NCBI GenBank assembly: GCA_017695065.1
Contig: JADILZ010000009.1
Span: 1 to 64,000 of the forward strand
DNA: 64,000 nt
DNA from: Candidatus Cryptobacteroides excrementipullorum
Lineage (GTDB): Bacteria; Bacteroidota; Bacteroidia; Bacteroidales; UBA932
Direction of reading: 5' to 3'
The notes under the pieces were generated by a model. It saw only the letters and a list, made by a program, of their open reading frames with translations, did not search any database and was not told the DNA's origin. A program made the translations under genes and the position numbers. Within the stretch, counting starts at the first letter, position 1; each line of letters opens with the position of its first letter. This document shows, in pieces, positions 7,797 to 16,821 of the stretch.

Positions 7797-9449
7797 TTAA
7801 GCGAGGGCATCCAAAAACATGGTTTTGTCTTTCACATCAAGTTTTTCGATCCTGCTTTTCAGTCTGGATTTACGGACATAGACATTATTGATATTCTCTA
7901 TGTTGAATATGAGGGCTATCGTACTGTACGAGAATCCGGCATAGAAGTAGCACATGAAACGGAAATCCTCTTCCCGGAATTTAACAAGTTCTTCCCGAGC
8001 CTTCGACATTATGCCGTCCCTGCAACGGTCCACTATATGCTCCAGGACAGAATACTTCTTGTCTTCGGACATGTCTTTCACGAGTTCCGTGACCTGGTTG
8101 AACACCCGTTTCTGTCCTGAAGGAGTATGGCCAGAGGAATAGTATTCATAGCAGATCTTATCTATGAAACCGAACTCCATATCATACAGATCGGTTATCT
8201 GCCGCATTAGATCCCTGTTTCCTGACTTCAACTCTTCCGACATGGAGCTGATCTGGGCCATGTACTGCGACAGTTTCCTCTTCTGCGTCTGTATCTTGTT
8301 CCTGTAGGACATCACAGTCAGCAGTATGCACATTAAGGATGCCAGGGCCATAATCATGATGGTGCGCTCGCGCACCCTGAGCCGTTCCGTGTCATTCGCC
8401 GACTGGGCAAGCAGGAGATCCCGCTGCGCACCCATCACTGACTGCGACATGGTCTGGAGGAAGAGCGAATCCTGAAGACGGGCCGATGTCTTGAGACTGG
8501 CAAAGGCTTCCGGATAGTTCCCGGACCGTTCTGCCATAAGATATTCGATGTAGGAGAGTTTCGCCCTGTCCACCCTGTCTTTCCCGGCCACGAATTTCAA
8601 CTGGTCTACGATAGAGCGGGCCGTTTCCGTCTGTCCGGAAAGCTGGAAGGCCAGGGCAAGGTTCCCATAGTCGGGGAGCGAAAGCGGGACGAGAAGAGAG
8701 TCCTGGACAAATGTAATCTGCTCTATGGCTTTTTCCGGCTCCGGACTTTCCTTGAAGACAAGGGCCGAAGCGTATGTCAGGAGGCAGCCTGCGAGCAACG
8801 CCGTATCGCGGTACTGCTCCGCTATCGGTCTCAATGTCCTGCACACCGACTCGCAATTTGCGAAATCCATAGAATTGTTATAGGCCATAGCGATGTAGAG
8901 CAGAACATAGTCCCTGTATTTGTCGGCTCCTGCAGCGGAGAATTTCTCGTATGCGAGACTGCTGTAGTGGAGTTCTTCAGGGTAATTCAAGGTCGCGCTG
9001 TTGATTTCCGCCATCGACCTGTAAACTAGCCCTTCAAGAAAACAGTCACCGGACTCATCTGCATATTTACCTGCATTAGTGAATGAGACCGTAGCGGGGA
9101 TCCAGTCTCCTGCATTCTGCTGCACTCTTCCGAGGTAGTACCACGACTGTGCCTTCTTCCCGGGATCCTTGCGGTCCCGATAGTATTCCACTGCAATTCT
9201 GGCAAGAGAGTCATCGGTGACATCCGTATAACTTTTGTCAAGCGCCATCGAGTACAGGAGGGCGTAGCGGGCATTCGCCTCTTTTCCTTTTATGCCGGCC
9301 TGCGACAGGGAGTCCAGTGCGGACAGCGCCCTGTCCGGTTCCTCCGTGATATATGACTCGACGCTGTCCAGCGCCCTGTGCGCTCCCCGGTCCGCGCATG
9401 ATGCCGTCATCAACAGCAGGAATGAGACAATGGAAATATATCTTACCAT
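7797..9449 (-). CDS. Membrane-anchored TPR regulator with C-terminal helix-turn-helix
   Basis: The 550-residue product starts with a signal sequence with a lipobox (LLMTASC, Cys 18). An alpha-helical TPR array follows (about 25-340), then one membrane segment (about 363-381), a coiled coil (385-425) and a C-terminal LuxR/sigma-like helix-turn-helix (about 497-535). The layout implies a periplasmic sensor arm and a cytoplasmic DNA-binding head. Such proteins are commonly encoded beside NVEALA/propeller genes in Bacteroidales, so it probably controls this locus; the target is inferred. It is preceded by copy 3 of the 49-bp element, which may be its own binding site. Confidence 0.85.
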   Translation of the reverse strand: MVRYISIVSFLLLMTASCADRGAHRALDSVESYITEEPDRALSALDSLSQAGIKGKEANARYALLYSMALDKSYTDVTDDSLARIAVEYYRDRKDPGKKAQSWYYLGRVQQNAGDWIPATVSFTNAGKYADESGDCFLEGLVYRSMAEINSATLNYPEELHYSSLAYEKFSAAGADKYRDYVLLYIAMAYNNSMDFANCESVCRTLRPIAEQYRDTALLAGCLLTYASALVFKESPEPEKAIEQITFVQDSLLVPLSLPDYGNLALAFQLSGQTETARSIVDQLKFVAGKDRVDRAKLSYIEYLMAERSGNYPEAFASLKTSARLQDSLFLQTMSQSVMGAQRDLLLAQSANDTERLRVRERTIMIMALASLMCILLTVMSYRNKIQTQKRKLSQYMAQISSMSEELKSGNRDLMRQITDLYDMEFGFIDKICYEYYSSGHTPSGQKRVFNQVTELVKDMSEDKKYSVLEHIVDRCRDGIMSKAREELVKFREEDFRFMCYFYAGFSYSTIALIFNIENINNVYVRKSRLKSRIEKLDVKDKTMFLDALA

Positions 9450-9480
9450 AAGACATGTGCTGTATATATGTTCACTGCGG

Positions 9481-9529
9481 CAAACTTACACATAAATTTC
9501 CGGTTTCTGCTCCGGCCGGACGAAAAAAG
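9481..9529 (-). promoter_or_regulatory. Conserved 49-bp promoter/leader element, copy 3
   Basis: This copy has the -7 box TAAGTTTG (complement of 9481-9488), 32 nt before the regulator start at 9449. The GC-rich motif differs by one base from copies 1 and 2. Similarity ends right after the GAAAAAAG edge, where the housekeeping lepA region begins, so this is the outer boundary of the repeated locus. Confidence 0.65.
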
Positions 9530-9607
9530 GTTCTCTCGCCAACATCATAACGGACAATGTCTTGCAATGTTTCTGCGACTTGCGGCGTTTTTGTCTGTTT
9601 TTCTGCG

Positions 9608-9615
9608 TATCTTTG
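9608..9615 (+). promoter_or_regulatory. Predicted -7 box of lepA
   Basis: TATCTTTG matches the Bacteroidota -7 consensus and lies 22 nt before the ATG. No TTG is found at the usual 19-21 nt spacing (nearest ones are at 14 and 25 nt), so the -33 part is weak. Confidence 0.4.
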
Positions 9616-9637
9616 CCGAGTTATTTAGTGTTGTAAG

Positions 9638-11425
9638 ATGAAATATACCAGAAACTTTTGCATAATAGCGCATATCGACCACGGGAAAAGCACCCTGGCG
9701 GACAGGATGATCGAATTGACACATACCCTGAGCACAAGGGATATGGAGGCGCAGGTGCTTGACTCGATGGATCTGGAGAAGGAGAAGGGCATCACGATAA
9801 AGAGCCATGCCATCCAGATGTCGTACAGGTACAATGGCGAGGACTACACCCTCAATCTTATCGACACTCCTGGCCATGTGGACTTCTCCTACGAGGTGTC
9901 CCGTGCGATAGCCTCCTGCGAAGGGGCGCTGCTCGTGGTGGACGCTACGCAGGGTATCCAGGCGCAGACCATATCCAACCTCTACCTGGCGATTGAGCAC
10001 GACCTGGAAATCATCCCTGTACTTAACAAGATAGACATGGATTCCGCTATGGTGGACGTGGTTACGGACCAGGTGGTGGATCTGCTCGGATGTAAGCCGG
10101 AGGATGTGCTGTGCGCTTCGGGCAAGACCGGCGAGGGGGTGCCTGCCATCCTCGATGCCATAGTGGAGAGGATACCTGCTCCGTCAGGGGATCCGGACGC
10201 TCCGCTCCAGGCGTTGATATTCGATTCCGTATTCAATTCATTCAGAGGTATAATCGCGTATTTCAAGGTAGAGAACGGGTCAATCCGTACCGGCGACAAG
10301 GTCAAGTTCTTCAACACCGGCAAGGAATATGAGGCTGACGAGATAGGTGTGCTCAAGATGAAACTCGACCCGAGGGAGGAGATCCCGTGCGGAAGCGTTG
10401 GGTATATAATCTCAGGCATAAAGACCGCTTCCGAGGTGAAGGTCGGAGATACCATCACGCATGTGGACAGGCCGTGCGGCGAGGCCATTGCCGGCTTCGA
10501 GGAAGTCAAGCCGATGCTTTTCGCCGGCGTGTATCCGGTGGAGACGGACCAGTATGAGGAGTTGCGTTCGTCGATAGAGAAACTCCAGCTGAATGATGCT
10601 TCACTGGTCTTTGAGCCGGAGTCTTCGCTCGCCCTTGGATTCGGCTTCAGGTGCGGATTCCTCGGACTGCTGCATCTGGAAATCGTGCAGGAGAGGCTTT
10701 TCAGGGAGTTCGGCATGGATGTAATCACCACTGTGCCTAACGTATCCTATAAGGTATATACCACGCAGGGGGCCGTGGTGGATGTCCACAACCCTTCAGG
10801 TCTTCCCGCCCCGACGCTCATAGACCGTATCGAGGAGCCTTACATCAGGGCCCAGGTCATCTCCAAGGCCGAGTTCTACGGCCCTATCATGAAGCTCTGT
10901 CTTGACAAGCGCGGTACTCTGGTGAACCAGCATTACATCACTTCGGACAGGCTCGAGCTCACATATGAGATGCCTCTGTCGGAGATAGTGTTCGATTTTT
11001 ACGACAAGCTCAAGTCCATTTCCAAGGGATATGCGTCATTTGACTATCATCTTATCGGCTTCCGCCCGGCGAGGCTGGTGAAGCTGGATATACTCCTGAA
11101 CGGCGAGCCGGCAGACGCCCTTTCGAGTCTGATACATCAGGACCATGCGTATGATTTCGGGCGCAAGATATGCGAGAAGCTCAAGGAACTCATCCCGAGG
11201 CAGCAGTTCGACATCGCCATCCAGGCGGCCATAGGGGCCAAGATCATCGCCAGGGAGACAGTCAAGGCTGTACGCAAGGACGTGACGGCCAAGTGCTACG
11301 GCGGTGACATCACCCGTAAGCGCAAGTTGCTCGAAAAGCAGAAGCAGGGTAAGAAGCGGATGCGCCAGATCGGTACTGTGGAAGTGCCGCAGAGTGCGTT
11401 CATGGCTGTCCTGAAACTCGACTGA
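9638..11425 (+). CDS. lepA: Elongation factor 4 (LepA), ribosome back-translocating GTPase
   Basis: The 595-residue product is full length for LepA. It opens with the GTPase P-loop [14 protein letters not shown] (about residues 11-24), then [12 protein letters not shown] (G3), NKIDM (G4) and the EF-G-like domains II, III and V. It ends in the lysine-rich LepA-specific C-terminal domain. LepA acts on the ribosome in the cytoplasm, remobilising stalled or mis-translocated complexes. A glycosyltransferase gene follows after 18 bp and is probably co-transcribed. Confidence 0.97.
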   Translation: MKYTRNFCIIAHIDHGKSTLADRMIELTHTLSTRDMEAQVLDSMDLEKEKGITIKSHAIQMSYRYNGEDYTLNLIDTPGHVDFSYEVSRAIASCEGALLVVDATQGIQAQTISNLYLAIEHDLEIIPVLNKIDMDSAMVDVVTDQVVDLLGCKPEDVLCASGKTGEGVPAILDAIVERIPAPSGDPDAPLQALIFDSVFNSFRGIIAYFKVENGSIRTGDKVKFFNTGKEYEADEIGVLKMKLDPREEIPCGSVGYIISGIKTASEVKVGDTITHVDRPCGEAIAGFEEVKPMLFAGVYPVETDQYEELRSSIEKLQLNDASLVFEPESSLALGFGFRCGFLGLLHLEIVQERLFREFGMDVITTVPNVSYKVYTTQGAVVDVHNPSGLPAPTLIDRIEEPYIRAQVISKAEFYGPIMKLCLDKRGTLVNQHYITSDRLELTYEMPLSEIVFDFYDKLKSISKGYASFDYHLIGFRPARLVKLDILLNGEPADALSSLIHQDHAYDFGRKICEKLKELIPRQQFDIAIQAAIGAKIIARETVKAVRKDVTAKCYGGDITRKRKLLEKQKQGKKRMRQIGTVEVPQSAFMAVLKLD

Positions 11426-11443
11426 CGATTTCAGACATACGAT

Positions 11444-12280
11444 ATGGAACCAAAGACTGTAGCTGTTCTAATGTCGGTGCACAACAGGAAGAACTGCACC
11501 CTGAAATGCCTTTCGGCCCTGTTCGGTCAGACCGATTCCATCACCCGTGCCGGGAAGTACAGGTTCGAGGTGTATATGACGGAGGACGGGTGTACGGACG
11601 GGACTGCCGATGCAGTCTCCGGGATGTTCCCGCAGGTGGTGGTGATACATGGCGACGGCACGCTGTTCTGGAACAGGGGCATGTGTGCGGCATGGGACGA
11701 GGCCGCCAAGTCGTCTCCGGATTTCTATCTGTGGCTTAACGACGACACGATGCTCAAGCCGGGAGCGGTAGCCTCGCTGCTTGAGAACTCTGCCTATCTG
11801 GGGCACCGTGCCATAGTTGCAGGTACAGCCGAGGACAGCAACGGGCTTCTTTCATACGGAGGCAGGACGAAGTCCGGCCGTATCATCAACCCGGACCCTG
11901 TGATTCCCGTGGCATGCTCTCTTTTCAACGGGAACCTCGTCCTTGTCCCGGATTACGTTTACAGGAGGATAGGTCCGCTCGACCGTATCTATTCGCACAG
12001 TTTCGGTGACTATGACTATGGGGTCAGGGCGGCCAGACATGGACTGACCTCGGTGGTTGCCCCCGGTGTGCTGGCAGTGTGTGACAGGAACGACCCGATG
12101 CCGAGATGGAGGAATCCCGAGGTCCCTCTCCGGGAAAGGTACAGGGCCATCATGGAACCCAAGGGGCGCCCTTTCAAGGAGCAGCTCATCTATGACTTCA
12201 GGGCTTACGGACCTCTGCGTGCAGTGCTGCATATCATTTCGTTGAATTTGAAGGTCCTTTTCCCTCTGAAGTCAAGATGA
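11444..12280 (+). CDS. Glycosyltransferase family 2
   Basis: The 278-residue product has a GT-A fold: the N-terminal VAVLMSVHNRKN strand, an acidic EDGCTDGT loop and the LNDDTMLKP metal/nucleotide-sugar site near residues 99-107. No membrane segments are seen, so it is probably a cytoplasmic enzyme acting at the membrane in polysaccharide or lipid-linked glycan assembly. It resembles rhamnosyltransferase-like GT2 proteins, but the sugar and acceptor cannot be told. No other cell-surface glycan genes adjoin it. Confidence 0.85.
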   Translation: MEPKTVAVLMSVHNRKNCTLKCLSALFGQTDSITRAGKYRFEVYMTEDGCTDGTADAVSGMFPQVVVIHGDGTLFWNRGMCAAWDEAAKSSPDFYLWLNDDTMLKPGAVASLLENSAYLGHRAIVAGTAEDSNGLLSYGGRTKSGRIINPDPVIPVACSLFNGNLVLVPDYVYRRIGPLDRIYSHSFGDYDYGVRAARHGLTSVVAPGVLAVCDRNDPMPRWRNPEVPLRERYRAIMEPKGRPFKEQLIYDFRAYGPLRAVLHIISLNLKVLFPLKSR

Positions 12281-12286
12281 TGCCCT

Positions 12287-12402
12287 GGATGAAAAAAAAT
12301 AAAATGGAGTGCCCGTCACGGGAACTCCATTTTCAAATCCCCTTGCCCGGGGATCTCTACGGATTTTGCTCTCCGTAGAAAGAGACGAATAAGATTCTTA
12401 AC
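12287..12402 (-). ncRNA. Candidate small RNA ending in an intrinsic terminator
   Basis: The 220-bp gap between the glycosyltransferase and menA holds three hairpins: CTACGGA/TCCGTAG (12357-12363 with 12372-12378), ATCCCC/GGGGAT (12337-12354) and a long terminator stem (12301-12333). On the minus strand the last stem is followed by TTTTATTTTTTTT, a strong terminator with no gene in front of it. A -7-like box GACCTTTG (complement of 12409-12416) would start an RNA of about 115 nt. No -33 element is evident. No known RNA family was recognised. Confidence 0.4.
12301..12333. terminator. Bidirectional terminator hairpin after the lepA operon
   Basis: AAAATGGAGT pairs with ACTCCATTTT around an inner CCCG/CGGG stem and a 3-nt loop, with one mismatch. 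It lies 20 bp after the glycosyltransferase stop, so it can end the lepA transcript. The U-run on the minus side is stronger. Confidence 0.75.
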
Positions 12403-12500
12403 CGGGAGCAAAGGTCGCAAGTTCTGATGTTTCCGAGGTTGTATGTGGTGTTGTTTTAGCTGTTGTTTTAGCCGTTGTAGGTTGTTTAAATACGTGTTTT

Positions 12501-13412
12501 ATGAAAAAGTTGAAAGCTTGTGTCACGGCGATGCGCCTGCGTACTCTGCCCCTGTCTCTCGGGGGTGTCTCGCTTGGGCTGATGCTCGCGGCATCCGATT
12601 ACAGGATAGACCTGTCGGTGGCGGTGTTCACCCTTCTGGTCACCGTATGTCTTCAGATCCTGTCGAATGTTTCTAACGAGCTCGGTGATTTCATGCGTGG
12701 CACCGACCGCTCTGCCGACCGTCAGGGACCGTCGTACACTCTGTCACAGGGGTTGCTCACCGAGAGGGATTTCAAGATTATGATCTTCATATATGTGGTG
12801 CTGTGCATAGCGTTCGGGCTTGCGATGATAAGGCTGTCTTTCGGCACATTCTTCTCGATCGGAGCCGTGATTGTGGCCCTCATGGGGGTAGCTGCCATTT
12901 CCGGTGCCATAAAATATACACTTGGCCGCAGACCTTACGGCTACAGGGGGCTCGGCGACCTGTATGTCTTCATCTTTTTCGGGATTGTGGCTGTGCTCGG
13001 TTCATACTTCGTGGCTGCACACGAGATTCGCACCTGGATCCTTGTCCTCCCGGCCGTTTCGGCAGGCTGTCTGAGTGTAGGGGTGTTGAATGTGAACAAT
13101 ATAAGGGATATCAAGAGTGATGCCCTCACCCGCAGGACCATCCCTGTGAGGATAGGGGAGAAGAACGCCAGGATATATCATACGGCCCTGATTGTCCTCG
13201 GATGGATTTCGATGACGCTGTTTGCTTCCATGCGCATGTTCGACTGGTGGCACTACCTGTATGTCCTCACGCTGCCTCTCTTCGTGGTGCACCTGGTGAA
13301 GGTGTGGAAGAACTCCGGAAAGGCCCTTGACCCCCAGCTGCCTGTGCTGGTCATCTCCTCTTTCCTGTTCTCGGTGCTGGCCGGGGCCGGTTTCGTGGTG
13401 TACCTTCTCTGA
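12501..13412 (+). CDS. menA: 1,4-dihydroxy-2-naphthoate polyprenyltransferase
   Basis: The 303-residue product is an integral membrane protein of the UbiA superfamily with eight or nine hydrophobic segments. The prenyl-diphosphate site NELGDFMRGTDRSADRQGP (about residues 54-72) and the second aspartate motif NNIRDIKSD (about 195-203) identify it as MenA, which makes demethylmenaquinone in the inner membrane. It converges with menG, the next enzyme of the pathway, 31 bp away. Confidence 0.92.
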   Translation: MKKLKACVTAMRLRTLPLSLGGVSLGLMLAASDYRIDLSVAVFTLLVTVCLQILSNVSNELGDFMRGTDRSADRQGPSYTLSQGLLTERDFKIMIFIYVVLCIAFGLAMIRLSFGTFFSIGAVIVALMGVAAISGAIKYTLGRRPYGYRGLGDLYVFIFFGIVAVLGSYFVAAHEIRTWILVLPAVSAGCLSVGVLNVNNIRDIKSDALTRRTIPVRIGEKNARIYHTALIVLGWISMTLFASMRMFDWWHYLYVLTLPLFVVHLVKVWKNSGKALDPQLPVLVISSFLFSVLAGAGFVVYLL

Positions 13413-13443
13413 TTCCCTTCTGCGGAGGACTTTGCAGCATGCT

Positions 13444-14181
13444 TCATAGGGCTTTCCTGCCGGTGTACATCCTGCATATTCCGCATGTGAAGGATTCCGT
13501 CCTGACATCCTGGAATCCGCATGAGGACATGGTTTTCATGAAGGCTTCAGGCTCGGGGAACCTGAGCACGGATGACGGAAGGTAGGTGTATGCCCCCCTG
13601 TCTCCGGATACCATGCCGCCTATGGCCGGCAGCACATGCAGGAAATATACCTTGTACATGGCCCTGAATACGGGGTTTGACGGAACGGACAGCTCAAGTA
13701 TCACAGCCTTGCCTCCTGGCCTGAGAACGCGCAGCATTTCTGACAGGCCTTTTTCCCTGTGTTCGAAGTTCCTGACTCCGAATGCTACCGAGACCCTGTC
13801 GAAAGCGCCGTCCGCGAAGTCCATCCTTTCGCAGTCTCCCTGTTCCATGTGTATCGTCCCTTCAAGCCCTTCAGATGCCACTTTCCGCCTTCCTACGGAC
13901 ATCATTCCTTCAGAGAGGTCTATCCCTGTGACATGGCTTCCCGGGGCTGCCGCCTTTGCAACAGCTATGGCGAAGTCGCCTGTCCCGCATGCCACGTCGA
14001 GCACCTGCAGGGGATGTGCCGTGTCCGCGATCTCGCGTACGGCCTTCTTCCTCCATCCCTTGTCTATGTCCAGGGACAGGATGTGGTTCAGCTTGTCATA
14101 GTCCGGAGCTATGCTGTCGAACATGCTGCGTATCTTCTCTTTTTTCGGCATAATGGAATGGTCTGTAAAAAAATACTTCAT
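13444..14181 (-). CDS. menG: Demethylmenaquinone methyltransferase
   Basis: The 245-residue product is a class I SAM-dependent methyltransferase of the UbiE/MenG family: MFDSIAPDYDKLNH near the start, the SAM-binding DVACGTGDFA (about 63-72), and VAFGVRNFEHREKGL in the middle. It performs the last step of menaquinone synthesis. The start at 14181 gives an N-terminal extension of about 10 residues before MPKKEK (14151), which is an equally possible start. The yidD gene ends right before it, so it may be carried on the rnpA-yidD transcript. Confidence 0.92.
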   Translation of the reverse strand: MKYFFTDHSIMPKKEKIRSMFDSIAPDYDKLNHILSLDIDKGWRKKAVREIADTAHPLQVLDVACGTGDFAIAVAKAAAPGSHVTGIDLSEGMMSVGRRKVASEGLEGTIHMEQGDCERMDFADGAFDRVSVAFGVRNFEHREKGLSEMLRVLRPGGKAVILELSVPSNPVFRAMYKVYFLHVLPAIGGMVSGDRGAYTYLPSSVLRFPEPEAFMKTMSSCGFQDVRTESFTCGICRMYTGRKAL

Positions 14182-14469
14182 TCACGGAACCGGGTCATAG
14201 CCGGAACCTCCCCAAGGATGGCATCTCATGAGCCTTCTGACTGTGAGGTAGAGGCCTTTGAACGGGCCGTGCTTCCTGAACGCTTCCAGGGCGTACTGCG
14301 AGCATGTCGGGGTGAACCTGCATGACGGAGTCTTGTATGGGGAGATGCATACCTGGTAGAAACGTATGAGGGCCACGAACGGCAGGATGGCGGCCCTTCT
14401 CAGAAGGTGTATCCTGCCTTTTCCCGAACTGCTGTCCTGTGCATTGGCTGGCTTCTCCGGATGTCCCAT
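14182..14469 (-). CDS. yidD: Membrane protein insertion efficiency factor YidD
   Basis: The product has 95 residues from the ATG at 14469. The conserved part from [21 protein letters not shown] to GGSGYDPVP is the complete YidD domain with its three cysteines, preceded by an amphipathic helix. It assists YidC-dependent insertion at the inner membrane. An ATG at 14520 overlapping rnpA or a GTG at 14550 are other possible starts; the Gln/Ser-rich extension they add is not conserved. The order rnpA-yidD is the classical one. Confidence 0.9.
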   Translation of the reverse strand: MGHPEKPANAQDSSSGKGRIHLLRRAAILPFVALIRFYQVCISPYKTPSCRFTPTCSQYALEAFRKHGPFKGLYLTVRRLMRCHPWGGSGYDPVP

Positions 14470-14503
14470 GTCGTTATCCTGTTGTGTGCTGTGGAGCTGC
14501 GCG

Positions 14504-14905
14504 TCAGCAGGGCCGTTCATCCGTTCCCTGGATTTTATCCTGCTGTGCACGGGCTATCTTCTCCAGTATCTGTCCTACGAGGCTATATATCTGGCTGAAT
14601 GTCAGGACTTCGCGCGAACTGTATATCAGCATGATGTCTGCGCCGGCACCTTCTTTCAGCAGGTGCTTCTGGAGCCTGTAGCTTTCCCGGAGCCGTCGCT
14701 TCAGCAGGTTGCGCTTCACCGCCCTTTTGAAAAGCTTTTTCGGTACCGACACCATGATGCGGGAGTATGCGAGCCCGTTGTCTGGCCTGACGCAGCATCT
14801 CAACCCCTGCACTCCGCCGAACTTCCCCTCTGCAATCAGCCTTGAAATGTCTTTCCTGCCGTGCAGCCTTTCGTCCTTTGACAGCGTATGTCCCGAAGGG
14901 CTCAT
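14504..14905 (-). CDS. rnpA: Ribonuclease P protein component
   Basis: The 133-residue product contains the RnpA core, with the [15 protein letters not shown] motif (RNR region, about residues 61-75) that binds the catalytic RNA and tRNA leaders. It is the protein subunit for 5' tRNA maturation. Its ATG shares one base with the stop of hemD (TGATG), indicating coupled translation. The neighbourhood hemD-rnpA-yidD is conserved across Bacteroidota, unlike the rpmH-rnpA order of many other bacteria. Confidence 0.94.
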   Translation of the reverse strand: MSPSGHTLSKDERLHGRKDISRLIAEGKFGGVQGLRCCVRPDNGLAYSRIMVSVPKKLFKRAVKRNLLKRRLRESYRLQKHLLKEGAGADIMLIYSSREVLTFSQIYSLVGQILEKIARAQQDKIQGTDERPC

Positions 14906-15648
14906 CAGCCCCGGTTGTTTTCCAGATACAGCTCCAGAGCCTTGGCGACAGACGGGGCCTCCGGCGTAGGTGCTGACACCGCCACTTCAAGCCCGGCCTC
15001 ATCCATGGCCTTGAGGACTGATTTCCCGTACGCGACAAACCTTGTGGACCCCGGCTTGAAGTCCGGATAGTTCTCGTAGATGGATTTCACGTCCGATGGG
15101 TTGTAGAGCACGATCATGTCGTATGATGAAAGGTCTGTGCCCTTGAGGTCCTGCGATACGGATTTCACGAAAATGGCGCTCTCGTACTTGAGGCCGCTTT
15201 CCTGGAATGCCTTGGTGATGTCGTTCCCGGCGAGGTCCGATGTAGCTATGAGGAATGTCTCATCCTTGTGCTTGCTCCCGATCTGGGAGATGACGGATGA
15301 GGCTGTCCCGTCCCCGAAGAAGATCTTGCGCTTCCTGTAAACTATGTGCTTCTGCAGATACATGGCCACGGCCTCTGTGGTGCAGAAGTATTTCATTGTC
15401 TCGGGGATCTTCACCCTGAGCTCTTCGCACAGGCGGAAGAACGCATCTATTGTCGAACGTGCGGAAAAGACTATTGCGGAGTGATCGAGTATGTTCACCC
15501 GCTGTGCCCTGAACTCCCTTGATGAGAGCGGCTCTATGGTAAAAAATGGAATAAAGTCGAAATTGACGCCGTATTTTTCTGTAATCGCTGAATACGGGGA
15601 GGCAGCTTTGGGTGGCTGCTGGGAAATCAGAATATTCTTAACAGTCAT
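14905..15648 (-). CDS. hemD: Uroporphyrinogen-III synthase family protein
   Basis: The 247-residue product has the two-domain HemD fold, with recognisable AIVFSARSTIDAF and MIVLYNPSDVKSI strands that line the active-site cleft. The family cyclises hydroxymethylbilane to uroporphyrinogen III for heme and sirohaem. In Bacteroidota this copy is regularly placed before rnpA, as here. No other heme genes are near, so a true catalytic role is likely but rests on family membership. Confidence 0.85.
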   Translation of the reverse strand: MTVKNILISQQPPKAASPYSAITEKYGVNFDFIPFFTIEPLSSREFRAQRVNILDHSAIVFSARSTIDAFFRLCEELRVKIPETMKYFCTTEAVAMYLQKHIVYRKRKIFFGDGTASSVISQIGSKHKDETFLIATSDLAGNDITKAFQESGLKYESAIFVKSVSQDLKGTDLSSYDMIVLYNPSDVKSIYENYPDFKPGSTRFVAYGKSVLKAMDEAGLEVAVSAPTPEAPSVAKALELYLENNRG

Positions 15649-15654
15649 GTCGTT

Positions 15655-16404
15655 TTATAAAACAATTGCAGTTGCGACCAAAATACCTGTCGGTAAAAAT
15701 TCCAGGGCGCAAAGATACAAAATTGCTGAAATTAGAGAACAGGAGTGTCCAAAAATTTGAGTTTCGCGGAGTATCGAGAGCATGTAGATGAATGCCGTCT
15801 CGCACAGCAGGAACGTCCTGGCGGTATCGTCCGGCACATCCGCGACAGACATTATGCCGGAGGTGACCAGGGTGATGGCCGCAGTGATTATGAAGAATGT
15901 GCGGAATGTCCTGGTGGCGAAGGTGTATGTCTTTATGTTCACTTTTCTCCCCCTGAAGCACCAGGCCGACGCTTTCCTGAGCATCAGGTACAGGAGGAAT
16001 ATGCCGGTGGTGGCGGCGAAGCCATATACAGGTGGAAGCCCCTGGATGAAACCGGGCCTGTACAGTCCCCTGTCTGACACGAGTATGCAGAACGGCAGGA
16101 TGAGTATCAGGTACAGCCTGTCTCTGGATATGCTCAGAAGGACGCTGTCTTCAAGATTCGTGTTCTCCTTCCACCTCAGGGCGCATCCGGCGATGGAAGG
16201 GGCCAGCTCCACGATTCTCCGGAGGCTGGCTATCAGAAGGATGGTTGTGATTATTATGATGATGGTGACGGGCAATGAGTCAGTGAGCCGCCCCGCGTCT
16301 GCGGCTGTTCCGGGCAAAACCCGGGACAGCCTGTCTCCGTCCATGGGGACAAGTCTTAGCAACCCTCCGGTAAATGCGCTGTCAATAGGCTGTATGTCAG
16401 TCAT
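15655..16404 (-). CDS. DUF4271 family membrane protein
   Basis: The 249-residue product has about six hydrophobic segments after a hydrophilic N-terminus of about 45 residues (first segment about 46-62). It matches the DUF4271 family found next to hemD in Bacteroidota; its function is unknown. It ends six bases before hemD begins and starts one base after the SUI1 gene ends, so it is inside a tight operon. A link with cell envelope or heme processes is possible but unproven. Confidence 0.8.
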   Translation of the reverse strand: MTDIQPIDSAFTGGLLRLVPMDGDRLSRVLPGTAADAGRLTDSLPVTIIIIITTILLIASLRRIVELAPSIAGCALRWKENTNLEDSVLLSISRDRLYLILILPFCILVSDRGLYRPGFIQGLPPVYGFAATTGIFLLYLMLRKASAWCFRGRKVNIKTYTFATRTFRTFFIITAAITLVTSGIMSVADVPDDTARTFLLCETAFIYMLSILRETQIFGHSCSLISAILYLCALEFLPTGILVATAIVL

Positions 16405-16405
16405 T

Positions 16406-16750
16406 TCAGTTGCCCCTTCTGGCTTTATAGCCCATGCTGCACAAAAGAGCCGTGACCTTGTCCCGGAAATCGCCCTGGATGGTGATTTCCCCGTTTTTTG
16501 CCGAGCCCCCGACCCCGCATTTCACCTTGAGCGTCCTGCCCAGCTCTGCCAGGTCCTCGTCCGTCCCTGTGAATCCGCTCACCAGCGTGACCTGTTTCCC
16601 GCCCCTGTTCCGGCGGTCTATGGTCACAGTGAGCCTCTGCTTCTCGGGCGGGAGGGTCTCTGCCTGCACCTCTTTCTCTTCTTCATATATATAGCCCGGG
16701 TCTGTGGAGAATACCACCCCGAGCCGCTTTTTCCAGTCGTTGTCAGCCAT
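16406..16750 (-). CDS. SUI1/eIF1-family translation factor (YciH-like)
   Basis: The 114-residue product has a variable N-terminal third and a C-terminal SUI1 fold with NRGGKQVTLVSGF and KVKCGVGGSAKNGEITIQGD, the signature of bacterial YciH proteins. These bind the small ribosomal subunit and affect start-codon fidelity. It heads the SUI1-DUF4271-hemD-rnpA-yidD block. A -7-like TATATTTG (complement of 16768-16775) lies within the divergent promoter region shared with the next gene. Confidence 0.9.
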   Translation of the reverse strand: MADNDWKKRLGVVFSTDPGYIYEEEKEVQAETLPPEKQRLTVTIDRRNRGGKQVTLVSGFTGTDEDLAELGRTLKVKCGVGGSAKNGEITIQGDFRDKVTALLCSMGYKARRGN

Positions 16751-16763
16751 GTGGACTCAATTT

Positions 16764-16796
16764 TTTGCAAATATAACAAACAATTAAGTATCTTTG
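16764..16796 (+). promoter_or_regulatory. Predicted promoter of the DUF2723 gene
   Basis: TTTG (16764-16767) is followed after 21 nt by TATCTTTG (16789-16796), an excellent match to the Bacteroidota promoter. Transcription would begin near 16803, giving a leader of about 19 nt. Confidence 0.75.
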
Positions 16797-16821
16797 CCCT
16801 CTTGTTGAACTTTAGGATAAT

